Source: Massariosphaeria phaeospora (taxonomy: Eukaryota > Ascomycota > Dothideomycetes > Pleosporales). From it: a stretch of DNA of 64,000 nucleotides. The notes below the pieces were generated by a model that saw only the letters and a list, made by a program, of their open reading frames with translations, did not search any database and was not told the origin of the DNA. Below, piece by piece: positions 41,930-52,529 of the stretch; the stretch's first letter is position 1, and each line of letters begins with the position of its first letter. A program made the position numbers and the translations under genes. The stretch is taken from contig JAADJZ010000011.1 in NCBI GenBank assembly GCA_011032825.1, positions 1,178,001 through 1,242,000 of the forward strand, given 5' to 3'.

Positions 41930-43639
41930 CTACATCCTCGCGCCGGGTGCCCCTTTGCACTTCGCTTCAAAGGTGCACCAGACCGCCTCCATATTATCGT
42001 TGTGCTTGCCATCGAGTTTCCAGTCCTCTCTGTCCATCATCGAAAACATATACGACGACTCCTTGCAGTCATTGTCCGCATAGAAACTGCAGCAACCTCC
42101 CCACGTCTCCACCGCAGTCACCTTGTTCTTCAAATTGTCCGGGATGGTTTGGCAGTCTTCGTACAGTAGGCGGCCAGGGCGGGGAATGCGGTCTGGATAC
42201 GTCGACGCCCAGTCCGTGGCTCCTCCGTTCTTTGTGACCTTATTATCTGTGTCCGCGCCGAGCCTCACTGTGATCTGCCGATCCTCGAATTCCTCCCCGG
42301 GGATCTTGAGAGCATTTCGTGGCGCGTTCCAATCGATCACGACACGGTAATCGTTGACGTCGATGGACCTAGGAGGGTCGGCTGGTTTGTGTCTGCCCCT
42401 AGCCTTCACAGCCAATGCCGGTGCGGCCGCCAGGCAGTCTAGAAACCGCTGGTCTTTGATCATTTTGCCCACTGTGCCGGACTTTTTGGCAGCCTCAAGA
42501 GACTTCGGAGGTGCTTTCGGCCGCGATCCTGCCCCCTTGAGCTCGGTATAGAACGCTTTTCTTGTCGAGGGAGGTGCCGCGCGGGGGGTGGCTTTTTTGA
42601 AGATTTGGAAGAGTTTGATGATCCCTTTGATTATCATGACGATGGGTGGACCGGCCATAGTCGTCTCTGATATCCCACCAACCGCAGTCTTCGGCTTGTA
42701 ACCTATAGTTACCATGTGGTCATCGAGAAATTCAGGGTCAGCGTCGTTCTCGGGCCACGTTTCCATCATGCCGTCCACTTCATCTGGAGACATGGCCGCG
42801 ACCTCTTTCAGGTCCCACGTGCCGATGCCTACCAGGAGCGCGAAACAAAAGCCATTGCGGCCGCGGCGGTTGTTCTCCTTCTGCTCCGCCTTCTTCGACT
42901 CGGTAGTCCGTTTCTTCTGCTCCTTTGCAGTCTCGACTCGCTTCTGGTAATTCTCCACCAGTTCTTTCTTAGTGTAGCGCGTAGTCCGGCAGCTATGCTT
43001 CATGACTTTATCGTCCTCGCCCCTAGTCTCGCTCTCCATGTGGTGGTACGTCCTCTTGTGATTCTTGCACCGGTAGTTGGGGTCTTCGTCTTTGGCACAC
43101 TCAGGGGTGTAGGTTTCGGCATCTTTGGGCTCCACTTTGTTTTTCGGCCTGCGCGTTACCGGTGTCCGGGACTTATCCTCGCACTTTTTGGAGTCGTCCA
43201 GCGTGCAAACCGGGTTTTCTGTATTCTCGTCCTGTCCGCCTTCAGCGGGATCGAGGATATACCCTTCGTCCTTGCACTTGCCGCGCTTCTTCTGATTGTC
43301 CGGGCCTTTATCGACGCAAACTGTGTTCCCGACGTTCGGCTTCGTGCCTTTAGGGCAGGTCTCACATTCACCTGCCTCGTTCGGGGCCATGTTCCCCATG
43401 CACTTATCTTCGACGCAAACTGTGTTCCCGACGTTCGGCTTCGTGCCTTTAGGGCAGGTCTCACATTCACCTGCCTCGTTCGGGGCCATGTTCCCCATGC
43501 ACTTATCTTCGACGCACACCTCTGGATCTACCTCGGTTTCCGGAAGTTCAAGATCTGTTTGCTCTTCTTCTTGCGGGGCGCCATTTACAAGGGCGAGGCA
43601 GGAGACTAGCAACAAGATCACGTATCTGTATGCCCGCAT
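41930..43639 (-). CDS. Secreted Cys-rich protein with exact 33-residue tandem repeats
   Basis: This is a single exon of 569 residues. A signal peptide (MRAYRYVILLLVSCLALVNG) is followed by an acidic segment. Two identical 33-residue units (DKCMGNMAPNEAGECE, then TCPKGTKPNVGNTVCV) follow, and a partial third begins CKDEGYILDP. Their Cys spacing resembles ephrin-receptor-like or EGF-like growth-factor-type modules. Residues ~130-270 are very Lys/Arg/Glu-rich (TPVTRRPKNKVEPKD, AKEQKKRTTESKKAEQKENN). Residues ~330-350 form a hydrophobic or amphipathic segment (MAGPPIVMIIKGIIKLFQIF) that could be a membrane-active or transmembrane helix. The C-terminal ~170 residues look globular with paired Cys (GGCCSFYADNDCKESSYMFS). 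I do not recognise the whole architecture. Surface or secreted role is inferred from the signal peptide. Confidence 0.75.
   Translation of the reverse strand: MRAYRYVILLLVSCLALVNGAPQEEEQTDLELPETEVDPEVCVEDKCMGNMAPNEAGECETCPKGTKPNVGNTVCVEDKCMGNMAPNEAGECETCPKGTKPNVGNTVCVDKGPDNQKKRGKCKDEGYILDPAEGGQDENTENPVCTLDDSKKCEDKSRTPVTRRPKNKVEPKDAETYTPECAKDEDPNYRCKNHKRTYHHMESETRGEDDKVMKHSCRTTRYTKKELVENYQKRVETAKEQKKRTTESKKAEQKENNRRGRNGFCFALLVGIGTWDLKEVAAMSPDEVDGMMETWPENDADPEFLDDHMVTIGYKPKTAVGGISETTMAGPPIVMIIKGIIKLFQIFKKATPRAAPPSTRKAFYTELKGAGSRPKAPPKSLEAAKKSGTVGKMIKDQRFLDCLAAAPALAVKARGRHKPADPPRSIDVNDYRVVIDWNAPRNALKIPGEEFEDRQITVRLGADTDNKVTKNGGATDWASTYPDRIPRPGRLLYEDCQTIPDNLKNKVTAVETWGGCCSFYADNDCKESSYMFSMMDREDWKLDGKHNDNMEAVWCTFEAKCKGAPGARM
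43312..43509 (-). repeat. Two exact 99-bp tandem copies inside the secreted protein gene
   Basis: 43312-43410 and 43411-43509 are identical by eye, and the first bases of a third, diverged copy follow. The unit is in frame (33 codons), so copy number can change without breaking the gene. No silent differences are visible between the two full copies, which points to a recent duplication or gene conversion. Confidence 0.88.
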
Positions 43640-44862
43640 GGTTGCCCCCCTCGGAACGAAGGACTATAGGGGCGACAAGTAACGAGAAAAATAGTTAGAA
43701 AGCGATGGAGCGAATATGGCTAACGAAACATAGCTGTCCATGTTACTGCTGAATCAAGAGAGAAGCAGTCCTGATATACACATGACCGCAGATCAATAGC
43801 TAAAATGTTCTTAGTATAGGAACTTATCGGGTCCTTACGCGTTCGAACCACACAACAATCGCTACTGCCGCACGGACACCTACGTGAACACAACCTATTC
43901 CTTCCACATATTCCGTTGTTGGACAGTGACAAGGACTCGACAACTCTAATTGACTAATTGACTAATTGAAATTAGAAATTACCTATTATGCTGGATACGA
44001 TAGGGCTTTGTGAAGATAGACGCAAGCTATTAAACTGCTACCAGAATCTACTACACCGCCAAAAGGCTTACCTGGGAGCTGTCTTGACCGGCAATGAAGC
44101 ACAACTGGAGGATGAGGTCTGAGCCGCGGCAGAAGACTGTTGGGCTCCTGCTGGTTGTTCAGACAGGCTGCAGCTAAGCTGGCGGGTCGCCGTCCTTTCC
44201 AGTTTCTCCCGGTTCCCGAAGCCTCATTCCCCACCTGCAACCACGGCCGCATCGGGCGTTGCTGTCAAGCCATTCGCTAGGACAGGACGGGCGAAAAGTT
44301 GGGTTGCCGTTAGGCGGGGCCGTCTTCGGGGTGGGATTGGGGATCATTACCAGGCGAGTACGGTGGGTGACGTACCCGCCTTTCCAGTCCAGTACTGCGA
44401 GAATTGGTGCCCGGTAGCTGGGCGCTGGTTTGCCCCAGATAACATATTCCAACCTCAGCGTCAATGCTGGATTAACGCCGGGGGATTATGCCCGGGGTTG
44501 GGTTGCGGGCCCACAACGTCATGGACGGAACGGGATCATACGCCCGAGTTGCGCATTTCTAGGCTCATTGTTGGGGTAGTTGGATTTGATATCAGCGTTG
44601 CATTCAGCAATAGCAAGCGGTGTGTTAAAGTTGACGGGCTGGGTGCTTCGCGGTATTCCCAAGGACCTTCGCAACGGTACGTACTCCGTACCTATATGCA
44701 TATCTCGCTGTTTCATTGCTAATAATCCAGACTCGCACTTTCTTCACTCGCTGTGATCGACCCTCGCGCGAACATCCTGCCGCGACTTCGTCAACCCGTC
44801 CGTTAGTTAACTCGACCTCTTCGACTCGACTCGACTCCACCCCTCGCCAAAATCCAAACGCC
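43640..44862. other. Intergenic, 1.2 kb
   Basis: This is the promoter side of both the secreted protein gene (minus) and the small secreted gene (plus). It includes a ttgactaattgactaattga run near 43948. Short frames around 44174-44464 lack motifs and splice support. No RNA gene is found. Confidence 0.5.
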
Positions 44863-45309
44863 ATGCTCCCCGCCTCCCTCCTCCTCCTCCCCACCATCCT
44901 CGCCCTCACCACCGCCTTCAGCATAACAACCTACACCTCCCAACGCTGCACCGGCCTCAGCGCACGCATCAACCTGACCGTCTCCGACGGCTGCAACACG
45001 TTCCGGGCGGGCGAAGCGCAAGCCTTCATCATGCCGTGGGCCAGCGCGGCCGACGACGAGCTGCTGCTGGTGACGTACAGCGACAAGCACTGCTGCCACG
45101 CAGACAAGGTTGCGGCGTACGGGTGGGAGGACGAGTGCACGGCGTTTGGGCCGTCGCCCGGCGCTGTCGTCGCCGCCTGGAGGGTCGTGGATCCGAATGA
45201 TCCGGATAGGGGCAAGGCTGAGGAGATGGATAGTTATGCGTGTCGCAAGTGTGGGAAGGATGCTTGTGGGACGGTAGAGCCTGGGTTGATTCCGGATGTG
45301 CCGAAATAA
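44863..45309 (+). CDS. Small secreted cysteine-rich protein, 148 residues
   Basis: This is a single exon. The ATG at 44863 begins a clear signal peptide (MLPASLLLLPTILALTTAFS); an in-frame ATG at 44716 would bury it behind 49 polar residues and is rejected. The mature part is ~128 residues with eight cysteines in the order C, C, CC, C, C-x2-C, C. The spacing begins SQRCTGLSARI, DGCNTF and KHCCHADK and finishes YACRKCGKDACG. It is predicted to be extracellular. The even Cys count suggests four disulfides. Size, secretion and Cys content fit the loose class of small secreted fungal proteins, which includes effectors. I have no specific homologue in mind and give no function. Confidence 0.8.
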   Translation: MLPASLLLLPTILALTTAFSITTYTSQRCTGLSARINLTVSDGCNTFRAGEAQAFIMPWASAADDELLLVTYSDKHCCHADKVAAYGWEDECTAFGPSPGAVVAAWRVVDPNDPDRGKAEEMDSYACRKCGKDACGTVEPGLIPDVPK

Positions 45310-46055
45310 CGCGCCCTGTGTTTTGCGCATGTCTCCACTGCTGGACTGCCTAGCTGGTGGTTTGCTCTTAGCCGTGCTGCGATCTGGGTAGGAGGAAAGA
45401 CCAGCACTTCGGACAGAGAGGAGTAGAAAAGGAGTCACTGTACCTGGACGTGGACTGCTTGTGACTGCTTGAACCATGTTGCTTCGCCTTTCCCTAAAGT
45501 CTATTGTTCTCTTCCCCAGCTCCCAAACCCGCCCCGAACAGCAGAATCTTATTCCCAAAACCCAAACCCGTATCCCAATCTTCTAAAGCCCTCCGCTCAC
45601 CGAGCCCCCCACAAACCAATCCCCGAATCGCCAGCCCAGTCAACAGTGCGTACAAACAAGTACGAGCAGCTCTGTACGTCGTGTGTGGACGCAAAGGCTT
45701 GTCCCCTATCCACGAATGAAAATCACAATCACCAACAAAGACAGTGCCAGTAGTCTCCGAAAACGCAAATAGAATTAAAACCCAGCTCCTAACCCGCCGT
45801 ACCCTCGCTGCAAACACTAACATTGGATCTCGGCCAAGACAGGGAAATCCGAAGCGCAAGCTCCTGCACATACATTGACTTCGAGCGGAAAAAGAGGAGA
45901 GAAGTGAAGGAGTTGTAAAAGACTGCAAAGGAAATAAACTCGCAAAGAGGTATTAAACATCTGCATCAACCACAGCCCACGAAAACCAGAAAATCACGAC
46001 TGAGAAAGAAAAACCTAGGAAACACCTTCGCCAGCATGCTCTAACGCTCACACGC
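45310..46055. other. Intergenic between converging genes
   Basis: This 746-bp stretch holds the 3' flanks of the small secreted gene (plus) and the UFO1-like gene (minus). It is A/C-rich on the plus strand. No supported gene is present. Confidence 0.55.
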
Positions 46056-49000
46056 TCAAAGCATCTTCCCTTTGCCTTTACCCTTGTTGTTGGCAGAGGG
46101 AGTTGGACTCAGTGGCGGGAACTCATCCTCGGCTTCTTTCCTGCTCTGCTCCTCTGCCATGCTCAGCTGCAAAGCATACTCCAAATCCGCCAATTCAATG
46201 TCCTTGCTTGCTCCCACTTCCAGATCCGCACTTACTTTGCCCTTTGCCATAGGGCTTGATTTAGCTCTTGGTGAGGACTTTTTACCCTTGACATACTTGA
46301 TCGGAATGTCAAATCCAGGGTTCGGTGCCGGACTACCACTGCCATAATGGCTTGACGAGGGGGTGTCTTGCAAGGACAGGCGAATTGCTTCAGCAATGTC
46401 TGCATCAATCTCTTGATCAGGTTTGGTGATCGGCGAGGAAGAGTGACCATGGACGGTGGGTTCAGGAGTAGCGGTGTCACTGCTTAGGACGCTGCTGCTT
46501 TCGCTCTCTCTTCGTTTCTTCTTCTCCATCTCCAAACTCTCCTGAGAGAGCAAGGCGGCATACGCGAGTGCCTCTTCTTCATTGCCAAGCAGATCGATTC
46601 CGAATCGTCCAGCGAGGCGGTCTGCTTGGCGACGCCGCTCCTGCTTTTCCCGATCCAATTCATATTTCTCGTTGGCAATGTAGTCTTTCAAGTTTGCACG
46701 ACCAGTGCCAGAGAACTTTTCACCTCCGTTATTGCTTCCACGTTCGGAACGGCGGAGTTGACGCTTACTGCTCTTATACTGATCCGCTGCCGTGGAACTA
46801 TAGCTCCAATACCGGATTTGTGTACCGAGCGACACGACCCCTCGCAGGACTGTGGGGTCTGGGTCTAGAGCAATAGCTCCGGCAGCAAACATGTTGATGC
46901 CCACCCCTTGCGCCGAAGCCTGAGCCTGGACAAGTCGTCTGCGCGCGCGGGACGAGAAACGCGAGTTCAAAGTCCTAATGGGCTGCATGTGCGACGCTAG
47001 CGGATCCCAAGCCTGAACAAGACCATCATTCCCACCTACGACGAGATGTAAAGCTGTCAAGCCTAAGCAGGACACCTCAGGAGATTCGGTATAAATGACA
47101 CGAATCGGGTTGATGTCGTTCGGAAATTCAGAAGTACGTGACACCGGGGCCCGAATGTTCCACAGGAGGATGATACCGGTATTAGTTCCGGCGACCAGGA
47201 AACGCGCGCGTTGACCAGGGATGTCTGAAGGAGATGCTGGTTGACTGGCAACGGACATGGGTGAAGCATATGGTGAAGAGGCAGTAGATGCAGCAGAGAA
47301 CCCGAGGGCGGGATCTTCAGACATTGTGAGAGTTGCGAAGGTAGAGGTGTCTAAAGCAGTGGCCGTAAAGCCCATAGCCCCAAGGCCGCCGAATGTCAGG
47401 TTGGAGCATCGCCATTCTTCCGTCATGTTCGCTCTCTCAGGCGAACTTCCAGACGACATAAATGACGAGCTCCTAGTGCGTTGTGTGGCCTTGCCATACC
47501 CTAAGTCAGGAGTGCCGGTGCCGGAACTGCCAAAGATAGACTGTGTTTGAGGAGCAACCATTGGGGTGGCAGCGATGCTGGCTTTCTCCTGCCCTCGCGT
47601 CTTCCATCGAGTGAAGCGCTTGATGTTGGCGTCGTCATCTTCTTCAAGTCCACACTCGAAAACCACGATGGCCTCGCCAGCATAGTTGCCATCATCACCC
47701 GAGAAGTCCACTTCAAGGCGCCTTCTCATGTCCCAACCAAGACATAGTTTCCGGAAATCCTTTGGCTGTTTTCGGATATACTGTTGGATCTCTTTTGTTT
47801 CTGCGAGGACCTGTCCTTTGCTCAAACACATGCCCTCCCACGAAGAACGGGGCGAATAGCTTCCATCAATTTCGCCATCATGGTAAGGGTCGGGACGGGC
47901 GAGACGGCGGCTCGGCTCCACCAGGTTCCAGTGTACGCTGCGTCCAGTGAGCCAGGCGAGATATTCCGGGTGCGTGTCAGGACTGATTATAGGAGCTTGA
48001 CTGCGGGTTGGGAATTTTGTCAGGTAGAACAGCTCACCCAACGCGTTGAGAGCAACTGCCCATAGGCGGTTTTGAGCCTGGCGCTTGAGTGAGTAATTGT
48101 CGTCTACAGCGATAGCCACGATCGGTACGCCGGGGCTAAGAACCCAACGAGCGGTGAGCTCGCCACGGTGTAGCCGTGAGCCGCGCAGACCATCAGTGCC
48201 CAGAGTGCATGCTGTAACAACACCGGCTGCAGAACCCATCATAAGCCCAATGAGGCCCTCTGAAAGCGAAGGAATAGTGGCAGATTTGGCAATCCATACA
48301 CAGCCAATAGCGCCTCCATCAACCCCAAGCTTGGGGATTCCGGCATCTGGCATTGAGAAATCCAATGGCTCCGCAATGAAACGACCGCGCATCTCATCGA
48401 GAGCTCGGTAATAGCAAGAACCCTCCGGACAACCTTGACCGGATATCATGCCGTGGGGCTGGGATACATCCATGACATTAGGACATCCGACTACTTCCCC
48501 TGCACCGAGGCCCCATTCAGCAACGCCCGGGAAACGCTCCGAAAACTGGCCGTAGAAGTTGGGATCACTCTGTCCCCAGGGGTCCACTTTTCCGGTGGTC
48601 GGATCACTACTAGTAGCCATCCCGATGTCATCGGCACCATGGACGAAGCGAGGGACCCGCTTGTTCAGACCAGTCCCAAAAGTGGCGTGGATATGGTTGA
48701 TAGTGGTAAAGGTCTGAGCGTTGTACATGATGACTGGTGCAGTGGTCTGGGTCTGGTTGTGGCGTGTTGAGGCAGACGACGACGGTACACGGACCGGCTT
48801 GCCCCTAGACAAAGAGCGCAGAAGCCTGGTCCGCAAGATGTATTCGCTTCTCCAGGACGCCAATGCCGTGAGCCTGGTGAATGATCGCTTCTCAGAACGG
48901 ACGGTTTCCTCGTCAGTTCCTGGCCGAACGGAAGCAACGTCGAGCGCTTCGGGTCCAGGGAAGAAGCGCGAGAAGGCAACCCGCCAGGCGTGAGGTGTAG

Positions 49001-49754
49001 TCACCAAGTTATGGAAGTGTCGAGACACGAGTGCTACGGCAGCAAGATCGTTCGGCGACAGATGCGACAGGGCATGCGTCAAGACCTCTACGCAGATGTT
49101 AGACCGAGATAAGATGCGGTCAAGGTACACTCATGCCAAACATTGAGTGAACACTAATGGCCGTACTGGCCCATCGACCAGCAACGCCCGAATCTGAGGG
49201 AATGACATAAACTCACCATTGGGCAGGTTGACAATAGGGGAGCTTTTGTCATCCGGGCTGCGGTCCTTCTTCGTCACCTTGAAGACAGAACCTTCGTCTT
49301 TCCTGCGAGCAGACAGAGCGGCTGCATTCTCATAGTCGGCAATGCGGCTGCCGGGCGAGGGTGTCCTCGGACTCAGTCGCGCGGCTTCATCTGCAGCAGC
49401 GACGCGTTCAGGCGACGGCTCCAACCGGCGCCGGGCCTGGCTGCTCTGCGACTCTCCCCGCTCCTCGAGGCGAGAAGGCAGAGAGGCCGTCTGTCCATCA
49501 TCGTGTATGCCATGGTTGGAAGAAGGTGAGGTGGTGTCGGGGGTGGTTTGGGGGATAACGTGTTGGGGTGCGTTTGAGGGCTCGGGCTGCATAAAAGAGG
49601 GGACGCGTCGATTGGGTATTCGCAGTTGACCGAGCTGATCTGGACTGCTCAGTCGAGATAGATGGGCTCTGTGCTCTGCCGGTTTTTGTAGGGAGTAGTG
49701 GTTGAGGAAAGAGTGCAGTGGAAAGTTTCGAGATGAGGTTCGCCGGCGCGCCAA
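46056..49754 (-). CDS. UFO1: F-box / WD40 / UIM protein, UFO1 type
   Basis: This is a substrate adaptor of an SCF (Skp1-Cullin-F-box) ubiquitin ligase. Exons are 49754-49217 and 49087-46056, giving 1,189 residues. The intron (GTGAGT donor, TCTAACATCTGCGTAG 3' end) lies inside the F-box, which reads LPNEVLTHALSHLSPNDLAA once joined. The first ~175 residues are Ser/Pro-rich. The middle is a beta-propeller with WD-like units (RFLVAGTNTGIILLWNIRAP; LHLVVGGNDGLVQAWDPLAS; VSLGTQIRYWSYS). Near residues ~1078 and ~1145 are two ubiquitin-interacting motifs (DADIAEAIRLSLQDT and LADLEYALQLSMAEE). In budding yeast the F-box/WD40/C-terminal UIM arrangement is known from Ufo1, which turns over the HO endonuclease and Ddi1-linked targets. 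Orthology is inferred from architecture; yeast Ufo1 has three UIMs. Confidence 0.85.
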
Positions 49755-50054
49755 GACATGGTAAATAAGATTACGCGATCACCCCCCGGCGGAGTCGGGA
49801 CGATAGGGGTTCACGGGCATCAAACGGCGAACCAGCACAACATTCACAAAATTCAAAGACTACGGTATGATCTAGTCCATAACGTTTGAGAGTCTCACCA
49901 CTCCGATGCCACCAAGTGGACTTCATCAAATCTCACGATAACTCTAGCAGGCCGTGTACTGGCAATTCCCAAACGTTAAAGACCAAATTCTACGGCATGA
50001 AAGGCGAGAAGAGGTATCACTCCTCAGCTCAGCATCAAGCCTTCTCTCCATCGT

Positions 50055-51410
50055 TTACGCACCAGTTCCCATCTCGTGCTCCTCAGCCTCATCGTCCTCG
50101 TCCTTCTCCTTCTCCTTAACATCTACCAAGCGAATTAGCAGACACGCGCATCGCAATTGCTTGCTTCTCTACCGCCGGACCTGACGTACCAGTATAAGCT
50201 TCCAGAAACGCCATAGCCGGCAGCATCAACAGCAGCATCGGCACCAGCTGGCCAAACCCCCACTGGTTCTCCCTCCGCCACTCCCCCGCCCCCATCAGCG
50301 CCTGGCCCGCCGCGCGGTTCGCAAACGCCCACCAGCAATTCAGGCCGAACCACAGCAGCATGACCAGCAGCTCGGTGACATCGGCGTAGATCCAGAAGCG
50401 CAGCGCGAGCGCGGCGCTGCGGACTACGCGGTACGGCACCGAAGGAGACTTTGGTGGTGGGCCGTTGAGCAGCGCGTCCACCCGCGCGTGCCGGCCGAAG
50501 ACCTTCTCGCCGATCTGCGCGAGATACAGCGTGTACAACGAGACGAGCAGATACGACGTGCCGACGGCCCACGCCAGCGGCGAGCCGCCCACGGCGCGCG
50601 GCACGCACGCGGCCGGGCAGTCGTACATGTCGTCCCACGCGGCGCCGGCCGTCTGCCACGTCGCGGCCATCAGCAGCGCGAAAAACACCAGCATGCACAG
50701 GAAGCGCCATTTCCAGACCCACGACACGGGGAACTTGCTGGCGCGCCGGTTGTGGTGATGGCGGTCTGGTTTCCGCTCGCTGCGCTCGCGGCGCGTGGAG
50801 CGCCACAGCGCGAGCAGCGACAGCAGGTGCGCGTTGGAGCTGAAGAAGGCGAGGTCGCGCACGACGCTGAAATGGTAGACGGAGATAGCGCGGCGGGCCA
50901 GGAGCGTCAGCCCGGCGGCCAGCATGGCGATGCCCGTGACGAGCTGCTGGTCGCTGAGCGCGACAGTAACAGCGTAGAAGCTCGCGGCCAGCACGCGGGC
51001 GCGCCTGACGCCGACGCGGTTACGCACCGCGAGACAGACGCGCTGCTCGAAGACCTCGTCGATGGCATTGGTGCGAAACTGCTTGTTGGGCTGCTCGAGC
51101 ACGACGTGGCCGAGGGTGGAGACCCAGGCGAGGCCCGCTGATACCGTGAAGGCTACAACGACCTACAGCGAAAATGGTAAGCTTGTGTTGTGTTCATCCA
51201 TTCACGCACGCAACGCAAAGCAAGATGAAGACGCTGGTTGAGCTTGGGCCCAAGCCCCATACATAAATACATACATACTCCGATGCCCGCAATATCGGGA
51301 TCAGCCTGCAGTGCGGGACAGCCCGTGAAGTCCTCGTAGTTGACGCAGAAGCGCGAGTCGAATGCGTTGCATCGGAACTGGCTTGCGGTGCAGGGGACTA
51401 GGCTGCTCAT
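50055..51410 (-). CDS. Polytopic membrane protein, unknown function
   Basis: Exons are 51410-51279, 51162-50190 and 50122-50055, giving 390 residues. Splice sites are GTATGT/TAG and GTACGT/TAG, the latter with a GCTAAT branch. Using the third exon replaces a readthrough tail by an acidic cytosolic tail (DVKEKEKDEDDEAEEHEMGT). The N-terminus is a short cysteine-bearing extracellular-type segment (TASQFRCNAFDSRFCVNYED, then FTGCPALQADPDIAGIG) common at the start of fungal multi-pass proteins. About six or seven hydrophobic helices follow, for example FTVSAGLAWVSTLGHVVL, FLCMLVFFALLMAATW, LAWAVGTSYLLVSLYTLYLA, ELLVMLLWFGLNCWWAF and LVPMLLLMLPAMAFLEAY. A basic loop (RSTRRERSERKPDRHHHNRR) lies between helices. 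I recognise the general fungal family but not a function. Confidence 0.78.
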
Positions 51411-52529
51411 TATTGCGTGCTGTGGAGGAGAGGAACTGCTGTCCGGAGTACTCGGCAGTCAGTTCGTCTTACTAGAGAAGTACTCCCTCGGTAGACTAGT
51501 GCAGCTGGAGTCCGTACCTTTCAAAGTCAGCCAAGAACGCCACGATTATAATATTCAGTGTATTTAGCATATCAATGGAGAAAGAGAAAGTTTTCGCTAA
51601 GCTCGAATTTGCTGCGGAGAGCCTTATTTGTTTTCAGCGTGAGCTGAGTAGGTGTTTGTTTTGTGGAGCCTCTCAGACCTACATAGGTCCGACTTGTCCG
51701 ATAGATCTAGAAAAACGCGAGTAAAGACTATGAATAGGACTTCGGATCTGGTCCTTCCTTCCAAGACCGATCCATACCAATCTCACCACCTCATGGCCGA
51801 TACTCTCTCAAGTCCCTCTCTCTTCCCCATTCATCCCTTCTCTACCCTCCCACCTCCACAAACAACCTGCTTTGCAGTCCTCCGTCCTCCGTCCTCCGTA
51901 CTCCGTACCCACACCCGCTAAAACAAAAACAAAAACAACCCAGAACCCCGCCATCTTTCCCGCCATCTTTCCCGCCATCTTTCCCGCCATCTTTCCCGCC
52001 ATCTTTCCCGCCATCTTTCCCGCCATCTTTCCCAGCCAGCCCAGCCAGCCCAGCCCAGCCACCTAGCCCTCTCTCCCAACAAACAGCCAGCAAAAAACCA
52101 CGAGCCGAGTGGAGTAAATCACAGTAGTTGCCTGTAGTTTAGTTTTTGTCGCGGCTAGCCAGAACGAGGACATGGATAAATAGATGGATAGATAGAGACA
52201 TATGAAGGGATAGGATAGGATAGGATAGATGTATGCCTATATACACCAAATATGTCTTGTCGTTGGGCACGCTTTCTGCCAGTTCGCCGTTTGATACGGG
52301 GTCTAGAAGGGCAGAGATGCAGAGATGCAGTGTTTGACCTGTCGGACTGACCCAATAGGTGAAGGTTTGGGGGTAGATCTATCATATTAGATGACATTTG
52401 AGCAAATCAAGCCCCCTAGATGTCGTCGCCCAACCTCTCGTCCTCTATATTCCCTCCGCGGTCCACAACCCCTGCCTTTAACAGTCCAGGGACTACAGCA
52501 TATCCACAACCCAAGAACCAACCAACTCC
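51411..52529. other. Intergenic, with minisatellite
   Basis: This 1.1-kb gap has no supported gene. It contains a 12-bp minisatellite (listed separately), CAGCC-rich sequence just after it, and a ggata microsatellite near 52188-52208. Confidence 0.55.
51949..52032. repeat. 12-bp minisatellite, seven perfect copies
   Basis: The unit cgccatctttcc repeats seven times without a mismatch. Because 12 is a multiple of three, all frames stay open. One strand reads repeated FPAI and the other KMAG, which generates misleading short ORFs. Confidence 0.95.

Noticed and set aside
44174..44464. Minus ORF of 96 codons upstream of the small secreted gene
   Set aside because: No recognisable motif, no Kozak-like context and no splice continuation.
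51949..52032. Considered a CRISPR-like or repeat-array feature
   Set aside because: The units are directly adjacent 12-mers without spacers; this is a eukaryotic minisatellite.
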